60,279 bases of DNA from positions 1 to 60,279 of the forward strand of contig JAGAPT010000007.1 of the NCBI GenBank assembly GCA_017623115.1, written 5' to 3'. Shown here piece after piece: positions 37,002-46,693 of this stretch. The first letter of the stretch is position 1. Each line of letters begins with the position of its first letter. The notes beneath the pieces were generated by a model, which was not told where the DNA came from, searched no databases, and saw nothing but the letters and a program-made list of their open reading frames with translations. This stretch comes from Alistipes sp. Its GTDB lineage: Bacteria > Bacteroidota > Bacteroidia > Bacteroidales > Rikenellaceae. Position numbers and translations under genes: made by a program.

Positions 37002-37967
37002 ATGGACATGGGAATTATTGCGTTACTTGCGTTTGTATCGCTCATCGCCGTATGGCTGATTTTTTACTTCATTCCGGTAGGACTCTGGTTCTCGGCGTTG
37101 GTGTCGGGAGTGCATATCAGCCTGCTGCAACTGATTCTGATGCGCTGGCGTAAGGTGCCGCCCTCGACCATCGTGTCATCGATGATTGAGAGCACGAAGG
37201 CCGGATTGCGACTCGACCCCAACGAGTTGGAGGCGCACTATTTGGCCGGTGGTAATGTAACGAACGTCGTACACGCCCTGGTATCGGCCCAGAAGGCCAA
37301 CATCCTGCTCGATTTCAAGATGGCTACAGCCATTGACCTGGCAGGTCGTGATGTCTTTGAGGCAGTACAGATGTCGGTCAACCCGAAGGTTATCAACACG
37401 CCTCCCGTAGCAGCGGTCGCCAAAGATGGTATTCAGCTCATCGCCAAAGCGCGTGTCACGGTGCGTGCCAACATCAAGCAATTGGTCGGTGGTGCCGGCG
37501 AGGAGACGGTTCTGGCTCGTGTCGGTGAGGGTATCGTATCCTCTATCGGTTCGGCCGATTCGCACAAGATTGTGCTCGAGAATCCCGATTCGATTTCGCG
37601 CGTGGTACTCGAGAAAGGCCTCGACGCAGGTACTGCCTTCGAGATTCTCTCGATTGATATTGCCGACATCGACGTAGGTAAGAACATCGGTGCTCAGTTG
37701 CAAATGGATCAGGCCGAGGCGGATAAGAACATCGCCCAGGCAAAAGCCGAGGAGCGTCGCGCTATGGCCGTAGCCTTGGAGCAGGAGAACAAAGCCAAGG
37801 CGCAGGATGCACGCGCCAAGGTAATTTTGGCCGAGGCCGAGGTACCGCTGGCCATGGCCGAAGCCTTCCGCACGGGTAACCTGGGCATCATGGACTACTA
37901 CAAAATGAAGAATATCATGGCCGACACGCAGATGCGTGAGACCATCGCCAAGCCCGAAAAGAAGTAA
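37002..37967 (+). CDS. floA: Flotillin-like protein FloA
   Basis: A 321-residue SPFH protein of the UPF0365/FloA group. A hydrophobic membrane-inserted N-terminus (about 4-50) is followed by the PHB/SPFH domain and a long Ala/Glu-rich coiled coil (about 225-300, [20 protein letters not shown]). It would oligomerise on the inner membrane as a scaffold of membrane microdomains. It closes the operon (sensor-like protein, trkH, SPOR protein, nfeD, floA), with a terminator after it. Confidence 0.95.
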   Translation: MDMGIIALLAFVSLIAVWLIFYFIPVGLWFSALVSGVHISLLQLILMRWRKVPPSTIVSSMIESTKAGLRLDPNELEAHYLAGGNVTNVVHALVSAQKANILLDFKMATAIDLAGRDVFEAVQMSVNPKVINTPPVAAVAKDGIQLIAKARVTVRANIKQLVGGAGEETVLARVGEGIVSSIGSADSHKIVLENPDSISRVVLEKGLDAGTAFEILSIDIADIDVGKNIGAQLQMDQAEADKNIAQAKAEERRAMAVALEQENKAKAQDARAKVILAEAEVPLAMAEAFRTGNLGIMDYYKMKNIMADTQMRETIAKPEKK

Positions 37968-37983
37968 TCGGTCACGACGACAC

Positions 37984-38032
37984 AAGGGAATAACGAGCGT
38001 AACCCGAGGGGTGCGCTTGTTATTCCTTTTTT
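37984..38032 (+). terminator. Terminator of the trkH-floA operon
   Basis: An imperfect stem of about 15 bp (37984-37999 / 38014-38028, one bulge and one G-U) is followed by a T-run. Confidence 0.75.
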
Positions 38033-38050
38033 CCATTCACCACCATCCTC

Positions 38051-39334
38051 ATGAGATATATTCTATCGCTTACAGCCCTATTGTGGGTATTGCCCACCTT
38101 GGCACAGGTCAACTTCGAGACCTATTTCTTCGATCGCACGATGCGCTTCGACTTCTACCATGCAGGGAACAACCAACACGAGTGCTACTACTTCGATGCG
38201 CTGAAAGCCGAACCCTATTGGGCTGGCTCGAAACAGTCGCTCATCGACACGACCAACCTCGGAAATCAGTTTTTCCGCATCGTGGATATTGCCGACGAGC
38301 GCGAAATCTACTCACGGGGCTACTGCACCCTCTTCAACGAGTGGCAGGATACCCCCGAGGCTCTGACGACCTCGCGCGCCTATCCCGAGTCGGTCATCTT
38401 CCCCTACCCCAAACGGCCGTGTCGCATCGAGTTGTACTCGCGCAACAGCGAGGGTAAATTTGTCTTGCTGTTCAGCCAGGACATCGACCCCGAAAGTTAT
38501 TGGATTGAGCAATTCCGCCCGCGTTATGAAAGTTTTGACGTGGTTTATCACGGTGCTCCCGACCGTCGGGTCGATATCGTGGTACTGCCTGAAGGCTACT
38601 CGGCCGATGAACGGTCCAAATTCGAGGAGGCCTGCCAACGCTTTGCCGAGGCCATGTTTGCTTATGCCCCGTACGATACGTTGAAGGAGCGATTCAACAT
38701 CCGCGCCGTATGGGCTCCCTCGGAGGAGTCGGGTGTCACGATTCCGGGCGAGCATATCTGGCGCAACACCGCCTGCGAAGCCAACTTCTACACCTTCGAT
38801 TCGGAGCGATACCAGACGGTTGCCGACCAGCAGCGATTGCGCGATTTAGCCGCCCATGTTCCCTACGAATACATCTATGTGCTCTCCAATACGCAGAAAT
38901 ATGGCGGTGGCGGTATCTTCAACTTCTATGGCATTAGTGCAGCGCACAATCCGGGATTCACGGGGAAGATCTACATCCACGAGTTTGGCCATCTGTTGAT
39001 GGGTTTGGGGGATGAGTATGTCGGCACAACAGCCTACGATGACACGATGTACGACAAGCGACTCGAGCCCTGGGAACCGAACCTGACGACCCTCATTGAT
39101 TTCGATAAAAAAGCCATCTGGAAAGGGTTGCTAAAAGCCCATACGCCGATGCCGACTCCCGCGACGGAGGCCTATCGGACGGAGGTTGGCGTCTACGAAG
39201 GAGGGGGTTACGCAGCCAAGGGCATCTATCGTCCTTCCCAGCAATGCCTGATGAATAGTTTTCGAGGTGTGGAGGAGTTCTGCCCCGTATGCCAAGAGGC
39301 GATTCGCTCCTACATCGATTTCCTGTGCAGATAA
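38051..39334 (+). CDS. Secreted M64 family metallopeptidase
   Basis: A 427-residue exported zinc peptidase. After a signal peptide (about 1-19) comes a beta-rich N-terminal domain (about 20-155) and an M64 (IgA-peptidase-like) catalytic domain. The motif HEFGHLLMGLGDEY places the zinc ligands at H310 and H314 and the catalytic base at E311. Bacteroidetes encode several M64 proteins of uncertain substrate; the IgA specificity of the founding member should not be assumed. Two late cysteines (CLMNS, CPVCQ) may form disulfides. Monocistronic between two terminated units. Confidence 0.9.
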   Translation: MRYILSLTALLWVLPTLAQVNFETYFFDRTMRFDFYHAGNNQHECYYFDALKAEPYWAGSKQSLIDTTNLGNQFFRIVDIADEREIYSRGYCTLFNEWQDTPEALTTSRAYPESVIFPYPKRPCRIELYSRNSEGKFVLLFSQDIDPESYWIEQFRPRYESFDVVYHGAPDRRVDIVVLPEGYSADERSKFEEACQRFAEAMFAYAPYDTLKERFNIRAVWAPSEESGVTIPGEHIWRNTACEANFYTFDSERYQTVADQQRLRDLAAHVPYEYIYVLSNTQKYGGGGIFNFYGISAAHNPGFTGKIYIHEFGHLLMGLGDEYVGTTAYDDTMYDKRLEPWEPNLTTLIDFDKKAIWKGLLKAHTPMPTPATEAYRTEVGVYEGGGYAAKGIYRPSQQCLMNSFRGVEEFCPVCQEAIRSYIDFLCR

Positions 39335-39424
39335 TAAAAGGCGTAAAAATCCGTTTATTCGCATGAAAAGCAGATTATTTGCGAATTATTCCGCTGCTTT
39401 TTCGGGTTTTACGACGCATTTTAC

Positions 39425-39432
39425 TATCTTTG
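39425..39432 (+). promoter_or_regulatory. -7 promoter box for the surface lipoprotein gene
   Basis: TATCTTTG, 31 bp before the ATG at 39464; the -33 box is weak. Confidence 0.6.
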
Positions 39433-39463
39433 CAACCATAAAATTGGGAATTATTTAACACAC

Positions 39464-40885
39464 ATGAAACAGATAATGCGATTGCTTGTTGTGGCGATGT
39501 GCTCCATGATATTGGCATCGGCCTGCAGCAAGGATGACGAAAGTGGCTCGGTAACACTCGAGCAGAAGGCTCTCTTCCTCGATTGGGGCGAGCGCGTTAC
39601 GATTTCGTTCTCGGGTGACAACATCTCGACCTACTCCATCTCGTCGTATCCGGAGGGATGGGAGGAGCCTACGATTGATATGGCCACAATGACCATCACG
39701 GTCGTAGCACCCGAGGAGGGTACCGAAGCTGCTGAAACCGGCACCATTCGCCTGCGTGGTGTTATCCCCGGAGGTGAATATGTTTCGGCTTCGCTCTACG
39801 TGGCCCTCAATACGCTCGAAGTAGACTTCTCGGCACAGCCGGCCAACTGCTACATCGCCAGCAAGCCCAATGCCTATTATACGTTCGACGCCACTCGCAA
39901 GGGCGATGGTTCACAGATTGCCACGGCCTCGGTCGACATCATCTGGCAGACGTCCATGAGCCTGGTGCAATACCTCACCTTTGATAACGGCAAGGTTTCG
40001 TTCTATCTCCTTGCTGATGCCGATGATGCAACCCGTCCGAAGGGTGGCAATGCCTTGATTGGTGGTTATGATGCCGCAGGAAACCTCCTGTGGAGTTGGC
40101 ATATCTGGATTGCCGGATTCGATGCCGAGGCCGAAGCCCTCGATTATGGGGCTTACAAGGTGATGAGTCGCCATCTGGGTGCTACGGTCAACAGCAACGC
40201 CTCGCAGCAGGATATCCTCGATTCGTATGGTGTCTACTACCAATATGGTCGCAAAGACCCCTTCATCGGTCCCTCGACCTACAACGCCTCGCGCGGCATT
40301 GCCCGCACACTTTTCGATGCCCAGAGCGAGACCGTGACGACAAAGATGGTAGCCTCCGATAGCGAGACCGGCAACTACGCCTATACGAATGCCAACCCCA
40401 CGCACTTCATCACGACGGAGGATAAGAGCGCAGACTGGTGCCGCGAGATCAACAACGAGGTGAAGGGTTGGAGCGCATCGCAGAAATCGGTCAATGACCC
40501 CTGTCCCTATGGCTGGCGAGTGGCTCCGGCTGCTGCCTTCAGCAATTTGCAGATTACCGAGGATGTAACGGCAGCAGATGCCGCCTCGACCTATGCTGCA
40601 GCCTATGGCTGGACGTTGAGCAATGGCTCGACCTCGTCGTTCTACTTTGCAGCAGGTCGTCGGCTCTATGTCGATGGTTTGATTTCCAATATCTACGACG
40701 ATTCGTTGCTGGGGCGCAATGCCGCTTACGAGTTCCAACCCTGGGTTGGTTACAACTGGACGGCCGATAGTTCGGTCTTTGCCTTCTGGTTCAACAAGGC
40801 CAATCCGACCACCAGCGGGGTGCGTAACGACCTGCAGATGGGGCGTGCCAATGGCCTTTCGGTACGTTGTGTGCGCGAGAAATAG
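39464..40885 (+). CDS. Surface lipoprotein with FISUMP/fimbrillin-like C-terminus
   Basis: A 473-residue lipoprotein precursor with lipobox ending at C21 (ASAC) followed by SKDDES, which should send it to the cell surface in Bacteroidetes. The N-terminal part (about 30-125) looks like a BACON/Ig-like beta sandwich. The C-terminal part contains VNDPCPYGWRVAP and ends in LSVRCVREK, the hallmarks of the Fibrobacter-major-paralogous-domain/fimbrillin-associated lipoproteins. No enzyme motif is visible. Binding or structural role inferred. Own promoter and strong hairpin after the stop. Confidence 0.75.
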   Translation: MKQIMRLLVVAMCSMILASACSKDDESGSVTLEQKALFLDWGERVTISFSGDNISTYSISSYPEGWEEPTIDMATMTITVVAPEEGTEAAETGTIRLRGVIPGGEYVSASLYVALNTLEVDFSAQPANCYIASKPNAYYTFDATRKGDGSQIATASVDIIWQTSMSLVQYLTFDNGKVSFYLLADADDATRPKGGNALIGGYDAAGNLLWSWHIWIAGFDAEAEALDYGAYKVMSRHLGATVNSNASQQDILDSYGVYYQYGRKDPFIGPSTYNASRGIARTLFDAQSETVTTKMVASDSETGNYAYTNANPTHFITTEDKSADWCREINNEVKGWSASQKSVNDPCPYGWRVAPAAAFSNLQITEDVTAADAASTYAAAYGWTLSNGSTSSFYFAAGRRLYVDGLISNIYDDSLLGRNAAYEFQPWVGYNWTADSSVFAFWFNKANPTTSGVRNDLQMGRANGLSVRCVREK

Positions 40886-40908
40886 GCAACAATCGACAAC
40901 GTAAGCAT

Positions 40909-40945
40909 CCATGGGCGTGACCGATTGGTCACGCCCATGGCTTTT
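40909..40945 (+). terminator. Terminator of the surface lipoprotein gene
   Basis: A perfect 14-bp stem with loop GATT (40909-40922 / 40927-40940), followed by CTTTT. The T-run is short. Confidence 0.65.
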
Positions 40946-40985
40946 GGTACGAGCCTTGCGTATCACACGCTAAAAACGTGTTCGT

Positions 40986-42191
40986 ATGAAAATCAATACC
41001 GGCAAAGGCTCCATCTCCCTGCTTGTCTTATTGGCCATTTGGTCCGTCTCGGCTGTATCATCGCTTCCCGGACTGGCCATCTCGCCCATATTGGGCGATT
41101 TGACACGCATCTTTCCGCATGCAACCGACCTGGAGATTCAGTTGCTAACATCGCTCCCCTCACTCCTCATCATCCCCTTCGTCCTCTTGGCGGGTAAACT
41201 CTCCGAAGGTCGCCGACAAATCGGATTGTTGCTGTGGGGACTTACCCTCTTCTTCCTCAGTGGTGTCGCCTGTCTCTTTGCCCGCAGCATGGGAGCATTG
41301 ATTCTCATCAGCTGTCTGTTGGGCATCGGTGCCGGCATGGTCATTCCGCTCTCAACCGGCTTGGTGGTCGAATACTTCACCGGCGATTGGCGCATTCGTC
41401 AACTCGGATACAGCTCGGCCATCAACAACCTGACGTTGGTCGTAGCAACAGCCGTAGCAGGCTATTTGGCCGACATCAATTGGCACCTCCCCTTCTTGGT
41501 CTATACGCTACCCGGCATTGCTCTTTTGCTTTGCACGGCACTCCACCAACAACCCTCCCAGGAGGAGCCCCAAGAGAGTCTGCAACGGCAACAACAGCGG
41601 ATTGATGGGCGTAAATTAGTGGGACTGATGCTCTTCTATTTCTTCATCACCTACCTCGTATTGGTCATTACCTACGACATCGATTTCCTGATCGACCATT
41701 ACCATATCGCATCGAGCTTCTCGGGCATCCTGATTTCGATGTTCTTCCTGGCCATCATGCTGCCCGGACTCTTCATCAATCGGCTGATTCGGACACTGCA
41801 ATCTCAGACCAATCTGTTGTCACTCCTCCTGGTTGCCGTCGGGCTGATTTGCATCGGCTACTTCCGCTCACGGGGGATGTTGCTGGTCGGTGTATTGCTA
41901 TCCGGATTCGGATATGGCGTGATGCAACCCATCATCTACGACAAAGCGGCCACCATAGCCCCTCCCCGCTCGGCCACCTTAGCCCTCTCGTTTGTCATGG
42001 CGATGAACTACCTGGCCGTGATGGTCTGCCCCTTTATCCTCACGCTCGCCCGCGACATTTTCCACCTTCACAATGAGGTCTTTGCCTTCCGCATGAATGC
42101 CGTACTGGTGCTCATTCTCGCTGTGGCAGCGGCCTTTCAGCGGCGAGGGTTCGTCTTGGGACTCGACGAGCGATATTACGTACAGCAATAG
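40986..42191 (+). CDS. MFS transporter
   Basis: A 401-residue major-facilitator permease with twelve predicted helices in two halves separated by a polar Gln/Glu-rich loop (about 192-208). The first intracellular loop carries GKLSEGRRQIGL, the usual MFS loop 2-3 motif in a modified form. Substrate unknown; the fold class includes drug and sugar exporters. Single gene, no clear TAnnTTTG promoter seen in the short intergenic region. Confidence 0.85.
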   Translation: MKINTGKGSISLLVLLAIWSVSAVSSLPGLAISPILGDLTRIFPHATDLEIQLLTSLPSLLIIPFVLLAGKLSEGRRQIGLLLWGLTLFFLSGVACLFARSMGALILISCLLGIGAGMVIPLSTGLVVEYFTGDWRIRQLGYSSAINNLTLVVATAVAGYLADINWHLPFLVYTLPGIALLLCTALHQQPSQEEPQESLQRQQQRIDGRKLVGLMLFYFFITYLVLVITYDIDFLIDHYHIASSFSGILISMFFLAIMLPGLFINRLIRTLQSQTNLLSLLLVAVGLICIGYFRSRGMLLVGVLLSGFGYGVMQPIIYDKAATIAPPRSATLALSFVMAMNYLAVMVCPFILTLARDIFHLHNEVFAFRMNAVLVLILAVAAAFQRRGFVLGLDERYYVQQ

Positions 42192-42206
42192 CACATATCC
42201 ATCAAA

Positions 42207-42238
42207 AAACCTCCGTCACTTGCGAGTGACGGAGGTTT
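42207..42238. terminator. Bidirectional terminator between MFS gene and secDF
   Basis: A perfect 14-bp stem with loop TGCG, A-run on the left and T-run on the right. Confidence 0.85.
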
Positions 42239-42263
42239 TACACCTATTTATTTATAGGATGGG

Positions 42264-45260
42264 CTATTTCTGAATCTTCTTCTTGTCAGCCTTCGTCATC
42301 ATGTCGTAAGCAATCGGCGTAGCCACGAAAATCGTAGCAGCCGTACCGATGCAGACACCGAGGATCAGGGCGAAGATGAAACCACGGATGGTCTCACCAC
42401 CGAAGAGGAAGATGGCGATCAAGGTTACGAGCGTCGTAGCCGACGTGTTGATCGTACGCGACAGGGTCGAGTTCACAGCGTTGTTCATATTCTCATAGAG
42501 GGAACGCTTCGGATAGAGCCCCAAGAACTCGCGGATACGGTCGAAGACTACCACCGTATCGTTGATGGCGTAACCGATGATGGTCAGGATCGCAGCGATG
42601 AAGGCCTGGTTTACCTCCAGGTTGAACGGCAGCAGACCGTAGAAGATCGAGAAGATACCGATAATCATGAAGGTATTCACAGCCAAAGCAATCGTAGCAC
42701 CCGAAGCCCACTGCCAACGCTTGAATCGCAACGTAATGTAGAGGCCAATAGCGATGAGCGAGAAGAATACCGAATAGATAGCATTCCACGTCGTATCCTT
42801 TGCAATCGAAGGACCAATCTTGTCGGCATTCAGAATACCATTCTCATCGGTCTGCGTATCACGGAACTGCTCGAAGGTAATCTCATACGAGTAGAGCGAC
42901 TTCATGGCGTTGTAGAGAATCTGCTCTACCTCGGACGTAGCCTCATCCGATGTATCATCGAAACGATACTGCGTCACGATACGCATCTGGTTCTCGCCAC
43001 CATACTGCTTCACCTCATACGAAATCGACGAAGCATCCGCATCGGCCAACTTGGCAAACTCGGCAGCCAGATTCTGACGTACCTCCTCAGCCTCGACAGC
43101 CTTGTCGAAACGAACTACATAAGCACGACCACCCGTAAACTCGGCACCCAGGTTCAAACCACGTACCACGAACGATACACACGAGAGAGCCAGGATGACT
43201 GCTACCGTAATATAAGCCATCTTACGCTTCGAAAGGAAGTCAATCTTCGTATTCGAGAGGAAGTTCTCCGACCACTTGCGCGAGAAGGCCATCTTACCGA
43301 ACTTGCCTACATACCACTCAATCAACAGACGGGTGATAAAGACAGCCGTAAATACCGAGGTGATGATACCGATAACCAACGTCGTAGCGAAGCCCTGAAC
43401 CGGACCCGTACCGAAGATGAAGAGCACGATACCGGTGATGATGGTGGTCAGCTGACCGTCGATGATAGCCGAATAAGCCTTCGAGAAACCATCCTTGATG
43501 GCGAGCGAAAGGCCCTTACCACCACGCAGCTCCTCCTTGATACGCTCGTAGATAATCACGTTGGCATCCACAGCCATACCCATCGTCAAGACGATACCGG
43601 CAATACCGGGCAGGGTCAACACAGCACCAAACGATACGAGGACACCCATCAGCAGGAAGACGTTCGTCAGCAGTGCGATATCCGACAACCAACCGGCCGT
43701 CTTGTAGAACAAGCCCATGTAGAGCAGTACGAGGATGAAGGCCACAACGAACGACATCAAACCGGCATCAATCGACTCCTGACCGAGCGACGGACCTACC
43801 ACCGTATCCTGAATGATCTTGGCAGGAGCCGGCACCTTACCCGAGCTCAACACGTTTGCCAAGTCCTGTGCCTCCTGAATCGTGAAGTCACCGGTAATCT
43901 GCGAGCTACCACCCTCAATCTTATTGATGACGTTGGGAGCCGAATATACATAACCATCGAGTACGATAGCGATGGCCTTATTGATGTTCTCACCCGTCAG
44001 GCGAGCCCACTCCTGGGCACCCTCGGCGTTCATGGCCATCGTAACCTCGGCCGTAGCACCCTGCTGCGAGTACTGCTCACGAGCCTCCGTAATCACCGAA
44101 CCATCCAGCGGAGCCTTACCGTTGGGCGTAGCCACACGGATGGCGAAGAGCTGATAGCGACCATCCATGGCATCGCTACCCTTCACAGCCCATTTGAAAT
44201 CGATGTCGGCGGGGAACAACTCGCGGACAGCGGGCGTCGTCAGATACTGCTCAACGAGTGCCATATCAGCCTTGTATGCAGCACCGATAGCAGCACCACC
44301 GGCAAAGCTCGGGTCGAGCACGGCGAAGAGCGGATTCTGCTCGCGCGTAAAGCGACCGGCCTCAGCCTCTACGGCCTCCTCCTCGGCAGCAGCACCCTCG
44401 GCAACCTCGGCCAACAGGCCCTCACCCTCCGTAGCAGGAGCAGCCTCCTCAGCCTCGGGAGCCGCCTCAATCTGCGACTTGAGCAGACGGTCAGCCTCTA
44501 CCATGGCAGGCCATACCTCGCTATAGCTGTAGGTCGTCCAGAACTCCAACGATGCGGTACCCTGCAACAGGTCACGCACACGCTGCGGCTCCTTCACACC
44601 CGGCAACTCCACCAGAATGCGGTGCGAATTGGGCAGACGCATGATGTTGGGCTGCGTAACACCGAAGTGGTCGATACGGCTGCGCAACACGTTGAACGAA
44701 GCAGCAATAGCAGCCTCGGTCTCGCGCTGAAGCACCTTCTTCACCTCCTCGTTCGAGCTCTCGAGCGTAATATCCTTGCGGTCGGGGCTGACGAAAATCA
44801 CCGACAACTTACCGCCATTGGTCTGACGCTCGTAAATCTCAACGAAATCGGTGATATAATCCTTCGACGAACCACTCTTGAGGTTGGCATTAGCCTCCTC
44901 GATAGCAGCCATGAAGGCGGGATCCTGTGCGCTGTCGCCGGCCAAAGCCTTCACGACATCCTCCACCTGCACCTCCAGCATGACGTTCATACCGCCCTTG
45001 AGGTCCAGACCCAGATTCAACTCCTTCTCTTTGCACTCCTTGTAGGTAAACGAACGGAAGCCCATGTTGAAGACGGGCAGGTTCTGAATCGAATCGAGGT
45101 AGTGTTGTTCGGCCTCAGCCTGCTCCTCGAGAGGGAATGCAGCGGCATACTCGGCCGCCTTCTTCTCTACGCCACGCGTCTTGAACGTAAACGAGAGCTG
45201 ATAAACACACGCCAAAGCCAACAGCACGGCGATGAGTTTAATAAAACCTTTGCTTTGCAT
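42264..45260 (-). CDS. secDF: Protein translocase SecDF fusion
   Basis: A 998-residue fusion of SecD and SecF, which use the proton gradient to help pull proteins through SecYEG. The SecD part has a first TM helix, the P1 periplasmic domain (LNLGLDLKGGMNVMLEV near residue 85) and the RND-type membrane block (about 500-660, AVDANVIIYERIKEE). The SecF part follows from about 685, with FTGGRAYVVRF, and a second TM block (NDTVVVFDRIRE). A long Ala/Glu-rich, low-complexity insertion (about 262-310) interrupts the SecD periplasmic region. The fused form is normal for Bacteroidetes. Monocistronic. Confidence 0.97.
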   Translation of the reverse strand: MQSKGFIKLIAVLLALACVYQLSFTFKTRGVEKKAAEYAAAFPLEEQAEAEQHYLDSIQNLPVFNMGFRSFTYKECKEKELNLGLDLKGGMNVMLEVQVEDVVKALAGDSAQDPAFMAAIEEANANLKSGSSKDYITDFVEIYERQTNGGKLSVIFVSPDRKDITLESSNEEVKKVLQRETEAAIAASFNVLRSRIDHFGVTQPNIMRLPNSHRILVELPGVKEPQRVRDLLQGTASLEFWTTYSYSEVWPAMVEADRLLKSQIEAAPEAEEAAPATEGEGLLAEVAEGAAAEEEAVEAEAGRFTREQNPLFAVLDPSFAGGAAIGAAYKADMALVEQYLTTPAVRELFPADIDFKWAVKGSDAMDGRYQLFAIRVATPNGKAPLDGSVITEAREQYSQQGATAEVTMAMNAEGAQEWARLTGENINKAIAIVLDGYVYSAPNVINKIEGGSSQITGDFTIQEAQDLANVLSSGKVPAPAKIIQDTVVGPSLGQESIDAGLMSFVVAFILVLLYMGLFYKTAGWLSDIALLTNVFLLMGVLVSFGAVLTLPGIAGIVLTMGMAVDANVIIYERIKEELRGGKGLSLAIKDGFSKAYSAIIDGQLTTIITGIVLFIFGTGPVQGFATTLVIGIITSVFTAVFITRLLIEWYVGKFGKMAFSRKWSENFLSNTKIDFLSKRKMAYITVAVILALSCVSFVVRGLNLGAEFTGGRAYVVRFDKAVEAEEVRQNLAAEFAKLADADASSISYEVKQYGGENQMRIVTQYRFDDTSDEATSEVEQILYNAMKSLYSYEITFEQFRDTQTDENGILNADKIGPSIAKDTTWNAIYSVFFSLIAIGLYITLRFKRWQWASGATIALAVNTFMIIGIFSIFYGLLPFNLEVNQAFIAAILTIIGYAINDTVVVFDRIREFLGLYPKRSLYENMNNAVNSTLSRTINTSATTLVTLIAIFLFGGETIRGFIFALILGVCIGTAATIFVATPIAYDMMTKADKKKIQK

Positions 45261-45324
45261 TTTTTAATTTAGTTTGTTTATGTAATTATTTGTTTGTATT
45301 TCGGATACAATCCATAATAGCACG

Positions 45325-45332
45325 CAAAGATA
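45325..45332 (-). promoter_or_regulatory. -7 promoter box of secDF
   Basis: TATCTTTG on the minus strand, 65 bp before the secDF ATG. The 235-bp AT-rich space between secDF and the GH43 gene shows no other clear feature, and no recognisable promoter for GH43. Confidence 0.55.
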
Positions 45333-45495
45333 GAAAAATAAAGTGAAAAGAGAAAACCGAACAAGGAAAAATAGCGGTTTTTATCGCTTTTTTACCTATT
45401 TTCGTAAGGTGGAAGAGAAAAGCATCCTAAAATGAGTATTTTACCACACTTAGCCGTATTAAAGAAAAGAGTAACAAAAAAACAATCGAACACAC

Positions 45496-46584
45496 ATGAA
45501 ACAACTGACATGGCTCGGTCTGCTCTGGTTTGCGCTGACCGGCTGCACCCCCGCAGCACCGCAATTTGAGGCAAGTAATCCGCTCGACATCGCTTTTGGC
45601 GACCCCTACATTCTCAAGGCCTCGGATGGCCTTTACTACATGTATGGTACCGGAGGTGTCGAGGATGGCTTTATCGCCTACTCGTCACCCGATTTGAAGT
45701 CATGGACTCCTCTGGGACAAATCTATCGCGGAGGCACGGAAGATTCGTGGACTGTCGACACCTTCTGGGCACCCGAAGTCTACGAGCGCAACGGTCGCTA
45801 CTACATGTTTTTCAGTGCCAACTGCAAATTCATCGACGAAAGCGAATTGGAGCGTTTCCGCATCGGTGTGGCTGTGGCAGACTCCCCGGCCGGTCCTTTT
45901 GTCGATTATAGCGACAAACCCCTCTACGACCCGGGCTATCCAATTATCGATGCCAATGTCTATTTCGAGGGCGAGCGGTGCTGGCTCTACTTCTCGCGTT
46001 GCTGCTACAAGCACCCTGTGGAGAGCGAAATTGCAGCCGATGCACGCGCCAAAGGCATGTTCGAAGAGATTGAGGAGAGTTGGGTCTATGGCGTAGAGTT
46101 GGCTCCCGATTTCCGCTCGATTATCGGCGAACCGGTCTTGCTGTTGCAACCGCCCTACAACCGTGATGATGCGCAAGCCGAATGGGAGAGCCGCAGCGTT
46201 ACCTCGGGCGAGGTCAATCGGCGTTGGACCGAGGGTTCCTTCCTCTTCAAGCACAACGACTGCTATTACATGATGTACTCGGCAAACTTCTACGGAGGAA
46301 AGCATTACGCCATCGGGTATGCTACGGCCGACAATCCGCTGGGACCCTTTGTCAAATCGGCACACAACCCGATTCTGCAAAAAAACACCGAACAGGGCGG
46401 TGACGTAACAGGAACCGGCCACAACAGCATCACGATTGCCCCCGATGGCAAAACGATGCTCTGCGTCTACCACGGTCGCACCACCCCGACCGGCGATGAG
46501 CGTTTGGTCTTCATCGACCCCATGGAGGTAACCGAGAGCGGTGAATTGAAGATTCACGGTCCTTCGACACGCACGGCAAAGTAG
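45496..46584 (+). CDS. Glycoside hydrolase family 43 lipoprotein
   Basis: A 362-residue lipoprotein (lipobox ending at C17, LTGC) with a five-bladed beta-propeller of the GH43 type. The likely catalytic base is D36 (AFGDPYIL), the pKa-modulating aspartate is D152 (IIDANVYF) and the acid is near E246 (WTEGSFLF). GH43 enzymes act on alpha-L-arabinosides or beta-D-xylosides of plant polysaccharides. There is no SusCD pair or other glycan gene nearby, so it is not part of a visible polysaccharide utilisation locus. Followed by a terminator. Confidence 0.9.
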   Translation: MKQLTWLGLLWFALTGCTPAAPQFEASNPLDIAFGDPYILKASDGLYYMYGTGGVEDGFIAYSSPDLKSWTPLGQIYRGGTEDSWTVDTFWAPEVYERNGRYYMFFSANCKFIDESELERFRIGVAVADSPAGPFVDYSDKPLYDPGYPIIDANVYFEGERCWLYFSRCCYKHPVESEIAADARAKGMFEEIEESWVYGVELAPDFRSIIGEPVLLLQPPYNRDDAQAEWESRSVTSGEVNRRWTEGSFLFKHNDCYYMMYSANFYGGKHYAIGYATADNPLGPFVKSAHNPILQKNTEQGGDVTGTGHNSITIAPDGKTMLCVYHGRTTPTGDERLVFIDPMEVTESGELKIHGPSTRTAK

Positions 46585-46606
46585 CCCATCACATCTTTTT
46601 TCACAC

Positions 46607-46645
46607 AGCCTCGGACACTCGCTCTTGTCCGAGGCTCTTTTTTTG
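46607..46645 (+). terminator. Terminator of the GH43 gene
   Basis: An 11-bp stem (46607-46617 / 46626-46636) followed by C and seven T. Confidence 0.85.
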
Positions 46646-46654
46646 CATCGGAAA

Positions 46655-46686
46655 TTTGGCCTTCCACGGCTTATGCACTATCTTTG
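46655..46686 (+). promoter_or_regulatory. Promoter of uvrB
   Basis: TTTG (46655-46658), 20 nt and TATCTTTG (46679-46686) end only 7 bp before the uvrB ATG, so the transcript should begin at or next to the start codon. No SOS-like palindrome was recognised. Confidence 0.8.
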
Positions 46687-46693
46687 TCGGGTT

